A stretch of 64,000 nucleotides of DNA from JACMLD01 sp044227095 (GTDB lineage: Bacteria; Bacteroidota; Bacteroidia; Chitinophagales; Chitinophagaceae): NCBI GenBank assembly GCA_044227095.1, contig JBGAFV010000001.1, positions 620,001-684,000 on the forward strand. The letters run 5' to 3'. Positions within the stretch are counted from its first letter, which is position 1. Every line of letters starts with the position of its first letter. The position numbers and the translations under genes are program-made. Of the stretch, positions 26,096 through 35,450 are shown piece after piece. The notes beneath the pieces are model-generated. The model was not told the origin of the DNA and did not search any database. It saw only the letters and a program-made list of their open reading frames with translations.

Positions 26096-26174
26096 TTGTT
26101 AGATTAAAAAAAGAGTGTGCCGCATGTTTGTCCGGTACAAAATGGATAAAAGTTGGTTGACTCAAAATAAATAA

Positions 26175-26210
26175 AAGCCCCGCTTCGTAAGAATGCGGGG
26201 CTTATTTTTT
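26175..26210. terminator. Bidirectional terminator between convergent genes
   Basis: Stem AAGCCCCGC / GCGGGGCTT with an 11-nt loop and a T-run on the plus strand; A-rich sequence before the stem gives a T-run on the minus strand as well. It separates the small 68-residue gene from the DUF1501 gene. Confidence 0.88.
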
Positions 26211-26222
26211 CCATTTATCAGG

Positions 26223-27422
26223 TTATACAAAACTGAGGTAGTTCGATTTCTTTCCAAGAATCTGTACATCGTCTGCTTTTAGCCATTTGTTTAAAACCGT
26301 AGCATATACATCTTTAAAATCTACGCTGTGTTTTAAATCTCCATCCTGCAAATCATTCAGGTTAGGCATAGCATTCAACAGGCCTTTTTGTTTTAAACCT
26401 CCACTTACAAAAAACATATTGTTAGCCGTGCCGTGGTCTGTTCCGCCGCTTGCATTTTGGGTTACCCTTCTTCCAAATTCAGAGAAAGTCATTAGCATCA
26501 CATCCTGGAAACGGTTGTTTGCTTTAAGATCATCCACAAAAGCTTTAATGGCATCGTTCATTTCTGTAAACAATCTTTTCTGCTGTCCTTCCTGCCCTAC
26601 ATGCGTATCAAAACTGCCAAGAGAAACATAATACACTTTAGTATTGATATCAGAAAAAACAAGTGATGCAATGGTTTTAAGGCTTTGTCCCAAACCTGTT
26701 GCAGGGTATTGCGCCGTTGTTGGCCTTAGCTTGCTTTGTTCAAAAATATAATCTGCACTGCTCAGTGTTTCAGCCATTGTCTTGTACAAATAATCTACCG
26801 GTTGCTCACCGGGTTCATCTTTGTGCTGCGACAACATGTCTTTAAAATATTTTTCGTGGCTGGTATTGTACAAACGTTTTGGATCACGCATAGCAATACC
26901 ATTCATTTTTTCTCCTTTCATAGAGAGGCTTAGCACATCATCAATCTCCAAAGCCTGTACTGGTTTATCACATCCACTGCATTGCGCATCAAGGTAGCGG
27001 CCAATCCATCCATTATTTACATACTCATCGCTATTGCTGGCGCTTTGCCATATATCCATGCTGCGAAAATGAGAACGATCAGGATTTGGATAACCAACAC
27101 TGTTCATAATGCCCAGGCTTCCATCATCGTACAAACCTTTAAACGCAGTTAGCGCAGGGTTAAGCCCAACCTCATCAGTTATTAATAAAGCTTCATCTTT
27201 TTTTATACCCAGCTTTGGCCTTGCGTTATAATACAAATCATTCCTTACGGGTATTACTGTATTAAGCCCATCATTGCCACCACTCATTTGCAATACCACC
27301 ATTACTTTATTACCGGCAGGAACCATACGCGGCGCTTCAAATGCCTTCATAAATTTTGGCAAAAACATAGATGCTGTTGCCAGCGAACCGAGTTGAATGA
27401 ATTGTTTACGTTTAATATGCAT
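26223..27422 (-). CDS. DUF1501 protein (exported, sulfatase-fold)
   Basis: 399 residues, Tat-like N-terminus KRKQFIQLGSLATASMFLPK. MVVLQMSGGNDGLNTVIP near residue 42, NSVGYPNPDRSHFRSMDIW, YYVSLGSFDTHVGQEGQQ and FSEFGRRVTQNASGGTDHG are the hallmarks of DUF1501, an alkaline-phosphatase-like fold. Function is not established. It follows the DUF1800 gene, the usual partner, on the same strand with a repeat in between. Confidence 0.9.
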   Translation of the reverse strand: MHIKRKQFIQLGSLATASMFLPKFMKAFEAPRMVPAGNKVMVVLQMSGGNDGLNTVIPVRNDLYYNARPKLGIKKDEALLITDEVGLNPALTAFKGLYDDGSLGIMNSVGYPNPDRSHFRSMDIWQSASNSDEYVNNGWIGRYLDAQCSGCDKPVQALEIDDVLSLSMKGEKMNGIAMRDPKRLYNTSHEKYFKDMLSQHKDEPGEQPVDYLYKTMAETLSSADYIFEQSKLRPTTAQYPATGLGQSLKTIASLVFSDINTKVYYVSLGSFDTHVGQEGQQKRLFTEMNDAIKAFVDDLKANNRFQDVMLMTFSEFGRRVTQNASGGTDHGTANNMFFVSGGLKQKGLLNAMPNLNDLQDGDLKHSVDFKDVYATVLNKWLKADDVQILGKKSNYLSFV

Positions 27423-27426
27423 ATTA

Positions 27427-27493
27427 TAAGCTTTGAGCTTTTAGCTGTATGAACTATTAGCTAATGGCTAACAGCTTGCAGCTGATGGCTGTT
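27427..27493. repeat. Mirrored AGCT-rich repeat between DUF1800 and DUF1501 genes
   Basis: Left arm AAGCTTTGAGCTTTTAGCTG and right arm TTAGCTAATGGCTAACAGCT are degenerate inverted copies built from AGCT-type 6-7-mers. The right arm runs up to the stop codon of the DUF1800 gene. It resembles 48546-48690. Confidence 0.65.
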
Positions 27494-27494
27494 T

Positions 27495-28985
27495 TTAGCA
27501 CAATTGGTACTCCGGTGTACTCATCAATTGAATAGTAGTTGTTTTAATAAAATTTTCCCTGCTACTGCTATCTGTATATTTCGTCAGTGTATCAGCGCTA
27601 ATGGATGTTTTTGTTTGCAGCAATGAACTTGAAATAGCAGCTACAAGATTTTCTCTTGAAACTGATTCAAATTGTTTTATGTAGTTGCTCCAGTTAATGG
27701 TTGCCATTATCTGTTGCCCTTTACCATTGCCGTTGTTTCTTTTTCCGGCTTTTGGTAAAGCGTTGTTATCATCGTTACCTGCATCGTCCCTATCCTTTAT
27801 TCCCATCATCTGGTCATCATCATCTTTTGGTTTCATTTTAAAACTATCGCCTGCGTATATAAGTTCGGGTATGCGCAGGCGCATCATTAATGTAGAACTA
27901 TCAATCCAGTTTTTACCACCTGGCCAACCCGCTACATTAGGAGGATAAAAAAGTATTTGTCCCAGCAAACGTTGCAGCAATAATTGCGATGCTTCGTTAT
28001 TAATTTCCATTGGCAATTCACGTCTTATGCCAACAATCAGCTCTACCGGCGATTTTATTTTTGCCCCAATATTTTTTTCGGCATAAAACCAATCGCTGGT
28101 AAAAATATCAGTCATCAGTTTTTCAATATCATAATGCTGGTAAAAACGATTTGCAAGAAATTCAACCTTATCCTGGTCAACATCAGCATTTACAAAATAC
28201 CTGTAGATCTTCTGTGTAATAAAACGGGCTGTTTGTTTTTGTTCAAGTATAATTTTCAAAATGTCATCGCCATTAAAGCGCCCAGTCTTGCCAAGAAATT
28301 TTTTGTCGCCATCATCATGTTGTCTTTCCCTGAAAACAAAATCACCATTTATATCTGCCCCCCAACCTGTAAAGGCCCTCGCACTTTCTTTAATATCGTT
28401 TTCAGTATAATTTCCACGGCCAAGTGTAAACAGTTCCATTACTTCACGGGCAAAATTTTCATTGGGATGATCTTTCCTGTTTTGGTTATTGTTGAGGAAA
28501 TTGATCATAGAAGCGCTTTTACTCACTTCTTTTAGTAAATCACCAAAATTGCCCAGCGCATTGGTGCGGATAACATCCAGCAGCTTTTGCTGGTAAAATA
28601 TATTTATTGTTCTTGTAGCAAAATGTCCATGCCAGAAAAGGCTCATTTTTTCTCGCAATTGCTGGGGACTGGTTATCATTTGCCCAAGCCATGCAAGGTT
28701 CAGGTCTTTTAAACCATCTCTCGATTTTACCCTTAATGATTTTCTTTGTTCTTCTGTAAGTTGCTGGCGGCGCATGCCCCCGTTTTGCTGCATGTCCATT
28801 AACAATTGCTTCAAATCATTATCGGCTACATCTATATAAACAGGAGACTTATGCGATGCTGATACCATGTTTTTATAAATAGAAGCAGGATTGGCAGAGA
28901 CAATTGTTGTAAGATCTTCCGGAGAAGGGCCGAAACCGGCACGCCACAATAAATGCAGGTTTTTCTGTTGACTGGACACACTCAT
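27495..28985 (-). CDS. DUF1800 protein
   Basis: 496 residues. LLWRAGFGPSPEDL at the start, MSLFWHGHFATR near residue 110, NENFAREVMELFTLGRGNYTENDIKESARAFTGW near 175 and the late NVAGWPGGKNWID are the DUF1800 signature. Function unknown; the family nearly always accompanies DUF1501. A central Asp/Asn/Lys-rich stretch near 385-420 is low complexity. The terminal SVSSQQ start lacks an obvious signal peptide. Confidence 0.9.
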   Translation of the reverse strand: MSVSSQQKNLHLLWRAGFGPSPEDLTTIVSANPASIYKNMVSASHKSPVYIDVADNDLKQLLMDMQQNGGMRRQQLTEEQRKSLRVKSRDGLKDLNLAWLGQMITSPQQLREKMSLFWHGHFATRTINIFYQQKLLDVIRTNALGNFGDLLKEVSKSASMINFLNNNQNRKDHPNENFAREVMELFTLGRGNYTENDIKESARAFTGWGADINGDFVFRERQHDDGDKKFLGKTGRFNGDDILKIILEQKQTARFITQKIYRYFVNADVDQDKVEFLANRFYQHYDIEKLMTDIFTSDWFYAEKNIGAKIKSPVELIVGIRRELPMEINNEASQLLLQRLLGQILFYPPNVAGWPGGKNWIDSSTLMMRLRIPELIYAGDSFKMKPKDDDDQMMGIKDRDDAGNDDNNALPKAGKRNNGNGKGQQIMATINWSNYIKQFESVSRENLVAAISSSLLQTKTSISADTLTKYTDSSSRENFIKTTTIQLMSTPEYQLC

Positions 28986-29029
28986 TCCTTTATTTTTTGA
29001 GTTGAAAAGATAGGACTTGTTTATAAACG

Positions 29030-29143
29030 ATTGGTTTAATGGTTTAGTTGGTGATCCGAAAGGTTTTTAGTTAATAAACGACTAAGCACACTAATCAACA
29101 GATCAATTGATCAACCAGTTACCTGAATTCAACTAATCAACTA
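29030..29143. repeat. Mirrored repeat between DUF1800 and porZ
   Basis: Left arm near 29030-29055 (GATTGGTTTAATGGTTTAGT) and right arm 29090-29143 (ACTAATCAACAGATCAATTG, then CAACTAATCAACTAAC) are degenerate inverted copies. The right arm ends in CTAACTTTG, which also gives a TAACTTTG promoter-like element at 29142-29149, only 7 nt ahead of the porZ ATG. Confidence 0.6.
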
Positions 29144-29155
29144 ACTTTGAAGCCG

Positions 29156-31450
29156 ATGCAAAAAAGATTTGTACTCTTTTATTTTTTTCTGTGCTTCGGC
29201 TTTTTTGTAAAAGCACAGTTGCCGCCTATCGGGCAATGGAGAGAACATCTTTCTTACAACCAGGCCATACAGGTTACCCAATCCAAAGAAGGCATATTTT
29301 GTGCTACGCCTTATGCCTTATTCAGTGTAGATGCGGCAGACAATACAATAGAACGGTTTAGCAAAATGACTGGCCTGCACGAAACCGGCATTCAATCTAT
29401 GCAGTGGGATGCCAGTACAGAAAAACTTGTTGTTGCTTATTACAATAGCAATATTGATATTTTACAGAATGGCAAAGTTTATAACATTGATGCCATCAAA
29501 CAAAAAAGCATAACAGGCGATAAAACCATTTACAATATTTTTTGCTACCAGGGCAATGCCTATCTCTGCAGTGGCATAGGCATTATAGTTATTGATGAAA
29601 ACAAGTACGAAGTAAAAGACACATATACCATTGGCTCTACTGGAAACACCATAAAGGTAAATGGCATAACAACCGATGGCACTTATTTTTACGCAGCTAC
29701 AGAAGAGGGGTTAAAACGTGCACCAGTAACCGGAGTTAATCTTGCAGATTATCGTAACTGGCAATTGCTTAGCGGAAGTAATGGCCTTGCAGCAGGCGCT
29801 TGTAATAATGTACTTGCAGTGCAAACAAAAATAATTGTACAAAAAACCGATTCTTTATTTGTATTGAATGGGAATACGTGGGGTTTGTTATATACTGACG
29901 GATGGCGCCTTAACAATACAACAACAACAGAAAACAGAATAATAATCAGCGAGCAAAAATCCGGCGCTGCAAGAGTGTTAGTAATGAATAACGCTGCTGC
30001 CATTGATAAAACAATAATACAATCTGGCGTTCTTCTTAATCCAGCACAAGCCATTACCCTACAAAATACAGTTTGGGTAGCAGACAGCGCAGCAGGGTTA
30101 CTTGCATACAGCAGCGCTGTTGCGCAAAGGTATCAGCCCAATTCCCCGTATTCAATTGCTACCGGGCAAATGACAGCAAGCAACAATATTTTATGGGCAG
30201 CATCAGGCACAGTTACGCCAACATGGACAAATACCTTTACTAAAAACGGGTTATATCGTTTTACCAATGATGAATGGTCAAATTTTACAAAAGAAAATAT
30301 ACCAGGGTTAGACAGTTTGTATGACCTTATAGCGGTGACGGCTGACCCAAAAGATAATACTGCATGGGCAGGATCTTACGGTGGCGGCCTTTTACATCTT
30401 ATAAACGATAAAACAATACAGGTTTTTAAACAGGGTTCGCCAATACCACCTTCGTTTAGCAACCCTAACAATTATTTTATTACAGGGCTTGCGTTTGATG
30501 CTGAAAATAATTTGTGGATTGCTGATTATGGTGCCGTTCAAAATATTGTTGTAAAAAAAGCTGATGGCAACTGGAACAAATTCTTTTTGCCTTTTTCTGT
30601 TAGCAACAATGCTGTTTCACAAATTGTGATTGACAATTTTAACCAGAAATGGATTGTTTCGCCCGGCAATGGTTTGATTTGCTTTAATACCGGCCAGACC
30701 ATAGAAAATTCTGGCGATGATAAATGGAAATTATATACAACAGGCAAAGGAAACGGTAACCTGCCCAATAACAATGTGCTGTGCATAGCCAAAGACAAAA
30801 ACAGTTTTATATGGGTTGGCACTACCAAAGGCATAGGCGTTGTACAATGTCCGCAGGATATTTTCAGCGCAAAGGGCTGCGATGCGGTATTACCTATTGT
30901 ACAACAGGATAATTTTGCCGGTTATCTTTTTGCAGATGAACAAGTGCAAACTATTGCTGTTGATGGTGCAGATAGAAAATGGGTAGGAACAAAAAATGGA
31001 CTATGGCTGATTAGCCCCGAAGGTGATAAAATTATTTACCGGTTTACAGAAAGCAATAGTTTATTGCTGAACAATGATGTGCGCAATATTGCAATAGATG
31101 GTAAGACAGGTGAAGTCTTTATTACCACTGCTAAAGGTATTTGCTCATTTAGAAGTACGGCTACCGAGGGCGGATCAACAAATTCAGATGTACTTGTATT
31201 TCCCAATCCTGTTCCGCCAGGTTATGATGGTACAATAGCTATTCGCGGACTGGTTGATAACGCACTCGTAAAAATTACTGAGCTTAATGGAAGACTGGTT
31301 TATCAAACCCGTGCACTAGGCGGACAGGCTGTATGGAACGGAAAAAATTATAAAGGAGGCCGTGTAGCAACCGGCGTTTATCTTGTATTGATAAGTGATG
31401 ACACAAGAACAGAAAAGTTAGCTACTAAAATTGTTTTTATTGGGAAGTGA
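29156..31450 (+). CDS. porZ: PorZ-like type IX secretion system protein
   Basis: 764 residues from ATG 29156 with a signal peptide (RFVLFYFFLCFGFFVKAQ). IGQWREHLSYNQA right after the signal, then beta-propeller repeats over about 30-660 (such as VWVADSAAGLL, NTAWAGSYGGGLL, KWVGTKNGLWLI) and a C-terminal sorting-type sandwich (VFPNPVPPGYDGTIAIRG to GVYLVLISDDTRTEKLATK). PorZ is a surface component of the T9SS attachment complex that helps hand anionic LPS to the sortase. recO follows, an arrangement I recall in related genomes. Confidence 0.82.
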   Translation: MQKRFVLFYFFLCFGFFVKAQLPPIGQWREHLSYNQAIQVTQSKEGIFCATPYALFSVDAADNTIERFSKMTGLHETGIQSMQWDASTEKLVVAYYNSNIDILQNGKVYNIDAIKQKSITGDKTIYNIFCYQGNAYLCSGIGIIVIDENKYEVKDTYTIGSTGNTIKVNGITTDGTYFYAATEEGLKRAPVTGVNLADYRNWQLLSGSNGLAAGACNNVLAVQTKIIVQKTDSLFVLNGNTWGLLYTDGWRLNNTTTTENRIIISEQKSGAARVLVMNNAAAIDKTIIQSGVLLNPAQAITLQNTVWVADSAAGLLAYSSAVAQRYQPNSPYSIATGQMTASNNILWAASGTVTPTWTNTFTKNGLYRFTNDEWSNFTKENIPGLDSLYDLIAVTADPKDNTAWAGSYGGGLLHLINDKTIQVFKQGSPIPPSFSNPNNYFITGLAFDAENNLWIADYGAVQNIVVKKADGNWNKFFLPFSVSNNAVSQIVIDNFNQKWIVSPGNGLICFNTGQTIENSGDDKWKLYTTGKGNGNLPNNNVLCIAKDKNSFIWVGTTKGIGVVQCPQDIFSAKGCDAVLPIVQQDNFAGYLFADEQVQTIAVDGADRKWVGTKNGLWLISPEGDKIIYRFTESNSLLLNNDVRNIAIDGKTGEVFITTAKGICSFRSTATEGGSTNSDVLVFPNPVPPGYDGTIAIRGLVDNALVKITELNGRLVYQTRALGGQAVWNGKNYKGGRVATGVYLVLISDDTRTEKLATKIVFIGK

Positions 31451-31718
31451 GATAGGCTGAGCAATAGCTTTAAGTGATCGATGAGAACGACGACCATGTC
31501 TGCAGCGGAATAAGTGAAAGACAATATTGCTTAATCATCCCCTATCGTTCTGTAAAAACCCGTGAACGTGATATAGCAATAAGCTGAACAATTGTATCAT
31601 AATTCGATAAATAATTCCACGGGATGCTTGCAGCATGACAGGTAAGAACGTAATAGAAGATTGACTTAATCAATTTTAGATCCTAATCAGCAAAAAGGCA
31701 GAAATAAAGTAATACTCA

Positions 31719-32459
31719 ATGTCAACCACACACAAAACAAAAGGCATTGTACTGCGCACGGTTAAATACGGCGAAACAAGCATCATTGCTGCTATTTATA
31801 CAGAGCTCTTTGGTTTGCAGTCTTACCTTATAAATGGTGTAAGAACATCTTCTAAAAAGGGATCAGGAAAAGCAAATTTGTTTCAGCATGGTGCTATACT
31901 CGATTTGATTGTTTACCACAACGATTTAAAAAACCTGCACCGCATTAAGGAATACAAATGGGGTTTCCTGTATAAAAATATTTTTTCCAATATTTTTAAA
32001 AACTCTGTAGCACTTTTTATGGTTGAATTGTTATCGAAAACAATTAAAGAGCCCGAACAAAACACAAACCTCTTTCATTTTATTGAAGATTCATTTATGC
32101 ATTTGGATGAAAGCGATCAGAATGTGGTAGCCAATTTTCCGCTCTTCTTTTCTTTGCACCTTGCCACTATCTATGGCTTCCGTCTTTCTGATGAGTATAC
32201 GCCACAGAACAATTATCTCGATTTACAGGAAGGAGAATTTATACATGAACAACCGGTTCATCCTTATTTTTTGGCAGAACCACACAGTTATACTACTTCG
32301 CAATTGCTAAAAACCATGCAACCGCACGAACTGAGTGCAATACAACTTAATAAAGAATCAAGAAGAATATTAATGACAGCATACCAGCAGTTTTATGCAT
32401 TGCATATACAAGATTTTGGCACCATGAAAACATTGCCTGTGCTGCAGGAAGTGTTATAA
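31719..32459 (+). CDS. recO: DNA repair protein RecO
   Basis: 246 residues. The OB-fold N-terminus (KTKGIVLRTVKYGETSIIAAIYTELFG) and the helical C-domain fit RecO, which loads RecA at gaps with RecF/RecR. recR is also in this window (47902-48525). The 268-bp gap before it holds no gene that I can see, only a short ATGCTTGCAGCAT palindrome. A dispersed hairpin repeat begins directly after its stop. Confidence 0.9.
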   Translation: MSTTHKTKGIVLRTVKYGETSIIAAIYTELFGLQSYLINGVRTSSKKGSGKANLFQHGAILDLIVYHNDLKNLHRIKEYKWGFLYKNIFSNIFKNSVALFMVELLSKTIKEPEQNTNLFHFIEDSFMHLDESDQNVVANFPLFFSLHLATIYGFRLSDEYTPQNNYLDLQEGEFIHEQPVHPYFLAEPHSYTTSQLLKTMQPHELSAIQLNKESRRILMTAYQQFYALHIQDFGTMKTLPVLQEVL

Positions 32460-32510
32460 CCTCACCCCCGGCCCCTCTCCACTTCGTGTAGAGGGGTGCC
32501 TCTCCGCATG
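32460..32510. repeat. CCTCACCCCCGGCCCCTCTCC hairpin repeat, copy 1
   Basis: About 50 bp containing the hairpin CCCCTC..GAGGGG around a TTCG loop. An inverted, slightly diverged copy is at 34265-34313. Together they bracket the amidohydrolase gene. It may terminate recO transcripts. Confidence 0.75.
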
Positions 32511-32553
32511 ATACTTTATTAATTATACAATGAGTGATAATAAACATTCGCTT

Positions 32554-32847
32554 CGTCAAAAAAAATTGCTGCAAAAAAACCTGAAAGGTTAAATTATAAT
32601 AACCGCCGATGAAACCTGCGGAAACCAACCAATCAGCCAGCAACCTTAAAGGGGTTGAATATTTTAAACTGGGATTGGTGGGGACACCAACCAGGACGTC
32701 AAAAAAATTGCTGCAGAAAAGCCTGAAAGGTTTTAATTATAATAACCGCCGATGAAACCTGCGGAAACCAAAAAATCAGCCAGCAACCCTAAAGGGGTTG
32801 AATATTTAACGCGGTGCAAGTGTGTGGTGGTGGGACACCAACCACGG
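32554..32847. repeat. Two tandem units of a four-hairpin element
   Basis: Unit 1 (32554-32696) and unit 2 (32697-32847), period 143 bp, both starting CGTCAAAAAAA. Each unit has four small stems in order: AACCTGAAAGGTT; CCGC..GCGG around GATGAAACCT; AACCYTAAAGGGGTT; TTGGTG..CACCAA. Differences between units mostly keep pairing (T/C opposite G in the third stem; longer fourth stem in unit 2). It lies between convergent recO and the amidohydrolase. No ORF of note. Confidence 0.85.
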
Positions 32848-32877
32848 TCGAAGTGCGTGTCTTCACGCATCGGAATT

Positions 32878-34044
32878 CTATAAGATCTTCTTTGAAGAAC
32901 TCAAATCCTTTGCCAATAGCGTTATACCGGGCTTCATTCCTTTATTAAAACTGCCCAGTTCGTTTTGCCATTGCAATGCTTTTGCTCCATTGCTGGTGGC
33001 CCATTGCAAAATAGTTTCAAGGCTTAGTGCAGGAAAATTGTTGTGAAGTGTTTGTATTTCTTTTGCAATGCTTAATTGCCAATTGCTGCTATAACTATCG
33101 GTGCCCAATACAATTGCACAATTATTATTGATAAATCTTTCAACTGCCGGCAGTTTGTTTTCAATATACTGATTGGCATTGGGGCAAAAACAATATACCA
33201 GTTTCAATCCGTTTGCATTTGCATAATCGTTCGCAAATACAATGTCTTCTTCGGGCATATAAGTATTGTGAATTAAAAAAATGGTTTGTCCATTTTTAAA
33301 ATGCGGAAGATAAGAACGTATACTGCTTTTGCCGGTAACCGGGAAAGGCGATTTTTCTACACCAAAAATTTTAAACAATCTCAGATAACCTCCCTCACCG
33401 GTTTTATACAATTCATCTTCTGCGGGGTGTTCCTGGTTGTGTATAGAAATTGTTTTTCCGGCAGTAGCAGTATTAATCAGTTCAAAAGTTTGCGGGCTAA
33501 TGCTGTAAGGTGCATGCGGCGTTAAAACATTTCTGTTTGGCAATGGCAAATTATCGTTATGAACTTTTAATACCGTTTCATAATGTGCCATGTTTTCTAA
33601 TGCTTTGGCATCTGTAAAACTTAATACTTCTATAAAACTTTGCCAGCGCATTTTGCTCATGCTTTTTACACGCACCGCATCAGCTGTATTGCAAATATCG
33701 CCTACGGCTATAATGCCGTTATTGTACATTTCGTGTTCTGCTTTTTCAATTTTTTCCTGCACCACTTCTGCAGCAAAACCTCTTTTGGTAACCACACTGC
33801 ACAAAAACTCTACTAAACCTGTATGTGGTGGAATAACATCTTTAAGATGGCTTAGTTCAAGGTGGCAATGACAATTGATAAGTCCGGGAATAAGTATGCC
33901 GTCAAGTTTTTCAATATCGTCACCAGCTTCCTTTGTGTCAACAATATTTTCTATAGTACCGTCTTCTGTTGTAATTAATACTTTATCGTTTTGCAACGTG
34001 TACCCGTCGAACAATTGTGCTGCGCTGAATTTCCTGAATGTCAT
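32878..34044 (-). CDS. Amidohydrolase, aminodeoxyfutalosine/MTA-deaminase-like
   Basis: 388 residues from ATG 34044 (MTFRKFSAAQLFDGYTL). An open frame continues 61 codons further upstream but that part is a dispersed repeat, so I reject it. Metal site NCHCHLELSHL near residue 60, HAPYSIS near 185, IHNQEHPAEDEL near 215, HNT near 275 and GTDSYSSN near 325. The LELSHLK..IPPHTGL pattern is seen in aminodeoxyfutalosine deaminases of the alternative menaquinone route and in MTA/SAH deaminases. Substrate not certain. Confidence 0.8.
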   Translation of the reverse strand: MTFRKFSAAQLFDGYTLQNDKVLITTEDGTIENIVDTKEAGDDIEKLDGILIPGLINCHCHLELSHLKDVIPPHTGLVEFLCSVVTKRGFAAEVVQEKIEKAEHEMYNNGIIAVGDICNTADAVRVKSMSKMRWQSFIEVLSFTDAKALENMAHYETVLKVHNDNLPLPNRNVLTPHAPYSISPQTFELINTATAGKTISIHNQEHPAEDELYKTGEGGYLRLFKIFGVEKSPFPVTGKSSIRSYLPHFKNGQTIFLIHNTYMPEEDIVFANDYANANGLKLVYCFCPNANQYIENKLPAVERFINNNCAIVLGTDSYSSNWQLSIAKEIQTLHNNFPALSLETILQWATSNGAKALQWQNELGSFNKGMKPGITLLAKDLSSSKKIL

Positions 34045-34080
34045 GCCGCGAAGGTAATAAGGAAGATGGGAACCGGGAGA

Positions 34081-34190
34081 CGTGAGTGGAAGTAGTGAAT
34101 GGCGAGAAGAAAAACGGTTAATAAAGATTTGTGGTTGAAGTGTGCGACGTCCGCCCGGCTGCCATTCGGACGGGCAAGGATGTTTAATAG
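34081..34190. repeat. Dispersed GTGCGACGTCC repeat, copy B
   Basis: Inverted, diverged copy of 10311-10417. It shares AATAAAGATTTG, GTGCGACGTCCG and GGCTGCCATTCGGACGGGCA. Located just upstream of the amidohydrolase, where it creates a false N-terminal extension. Confidence 0.7.
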
Positions 34191-34264
34191 AATTACAAAT
34201 GCTGGTAACATAACTGTGTCTCAGCATTTCATAAGCTCACTGCCAGCAATTTATAAACTATTGT

Positions 34265-34313
34265 GCGGAGAAGCACCCTTCTCCAACTTCGTTAGAGAAG
34301 GGACGGGGATGAG
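34265..34313. repeat. CCTCACCCCCGGCCCCTCTCC hairpin repeat, copy 2 (inverted)
   Basis: CGGAGAAGCACCCTTCTCC, then ACTTCGTTAGAGAAGG and GGGGATGAGG, is the reverse-complement form of 32460-32510. It lies shortly before the prfA promoter. Confidence 0.7.
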
Positions 34314-34323
34314 GTATACATTC

Positions 34324-34356
34324 TTTGGTTATAATGCCCACGATGGTTTAATTTTG
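34324..34356 (+). promoter_or_regulatory. Candidate prfA promoter
   Basis: TTTG at 34324-34327, 21 nt, then TAATTTTG at 34349-34356: a full match to the Bacteroidota promoter pattern. Start predicted near 34363, giving a leader of about 23 nt for prfA. Confidence 0.7.
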
Positions 34357-34385
34357 CCGCTTCTTAAAAGCTGAAGAAATTTTAC

Positions 34386-35450
34386 ATGTTAGATAAGTTA
34401 GAAGCCATAAAAGCAAAGTTTACAGATTTGGGCGTTGCGCTTAGCAACCCAGAGATTGTGAGCAACAACCAGAAGTTTGGTGCCATGAGCAAGGAATACC
34501 GCAGCCTAGAAAAAATTGTAACTGCTTATGAAGATTATAAACGCCTTCTGGGCGATATTGATTTTAATAAGGAAGCGCTAAATGGAGACGATGAAGAATT
34601 GCGTGAACTGGCAAAAGCAGAAGTAACCGGGCTGGAAGAAAGAAAAGAAGAAATGGAATCTTCTATACGCCAGATGCTTATACCAAAAGATCCTCAGGAT
34701 GAAAAGAATGCCATTCTTGAAATACGTGCTGGCACCGGCGGCGATGAAGCCAGTTTGTTTGCAGGAGACTTATTGCGCATGTATATTAAATACTGCGAAA
34801 GACGTGGTTGGAAAACTGCTATACTTTCTGAAAACGAAGGCACAGTAGGCGGTTATAAAGAAGTGCAGGTAGAAGTGGTAGGCGATGATGTGTACGGTAC
34901 TTTAAAATTTGAAAGTGGTGTACACCGCGTACAACGTGTACCCGATACAGAGGGCAGTGGCCGTGTACATACCAGCGCTGCAACGGTAGCTGTAATGCCC
35001 GAAGCTGAAGAAGTAGATTTTGAATTGAAGGAGAGCGATGTAAAAATGGAAACTGCAAGAAGCGGTGGCGCAGGCGGACAAAATGTAAACAAAGTAGAAA
35101 CAAAAGTTTTTCTTACCCATATACCTACTGGCGTAGTAGTGGTTTGCCAAACTGAACGCAGTCAGCTGGGCAACAGAGAGAAAGCTATGCAAATGCTGCG
35201 TACAAAATTATACGAAGAGCAGGTGCGCAAACAGGAAGATGAAATTGCACGCCAGCGCAAAAGCCTTGTAAGCACTGGCGACAGAAGCGCCAAAATACGC
35301 ACTTATAATTTTCCGCAGGGAAGAGTAACCGATCACCGTATTGGCCTTACGTTATATAATCTTGATGCAGTTCTTAACGGAGAAATAAAAGAACTGATAG
35401 ATAAACTGCAATTTGCTGAGAACGCAGAAAAAATGACGCGGCAGAATTAA
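34386..35450 (+). CDS. prfA: Peptide chain release factor 1
   Basis: 354 residues. Recognises UAA/UAG and triggers peptidyl-tRNA hydrolysis. RAGTGGDEASLFA near residue 118, VQRVPDTEGSGRVHTSAATV near 185 and the GGQ loop in RSGGAGGQNVNKVET near 225 are clear. A standard-length, intact gene with its own promoter. Confidence 0.96.
   Translation: MLDKLEAIKAKFTDLGVALSNPEIVSNNQKFGAMSKEYRSLEKIVTAYEDYKRLLGDIDFNKEALNGDDEELRELAKAEVTGLEERKEEMESSIRQMLIPKDPQDEKNAILEIRAGTGGDEASLFAGDLLRMYIKYCERRGWKTAILSENEGTVGGYKEVQVEVVGDDVYGTLKFESGVHRVQRVPDTEGSGRVHTSAATVAVMPEAEEVDFELKESDVKMETARSGGAGGQNVNKVETKVFLTHIPTGVVVVCQTERSQLGNREKAMQMLRTKLYEEQVRKQEDEIARQRKSLVSTGDRSAKIRTYNFPQGRVTDHRIGLTLYNLDAVLNGEIKELIDKLQFAENAEKMTRQN

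Noticed and set aside
31451..31718. Regulatory or coding content between porZ and recO
   Set aside because: Only a small ATGCTTGCAGCAT palindrome was seen; nothing else could be supported.
32554..32847. CRISPR array
   Set aside because: Only two long units of about 143 bp, no short repeats with unique spacers and no cas genes.
34045..34227. N-terminal extension of the amidohydrolase
   Set aside because: The 61 codons coincide with a dispersed non-coding repeat also found at 10311-10417; the family-like sequence begins at 34044.
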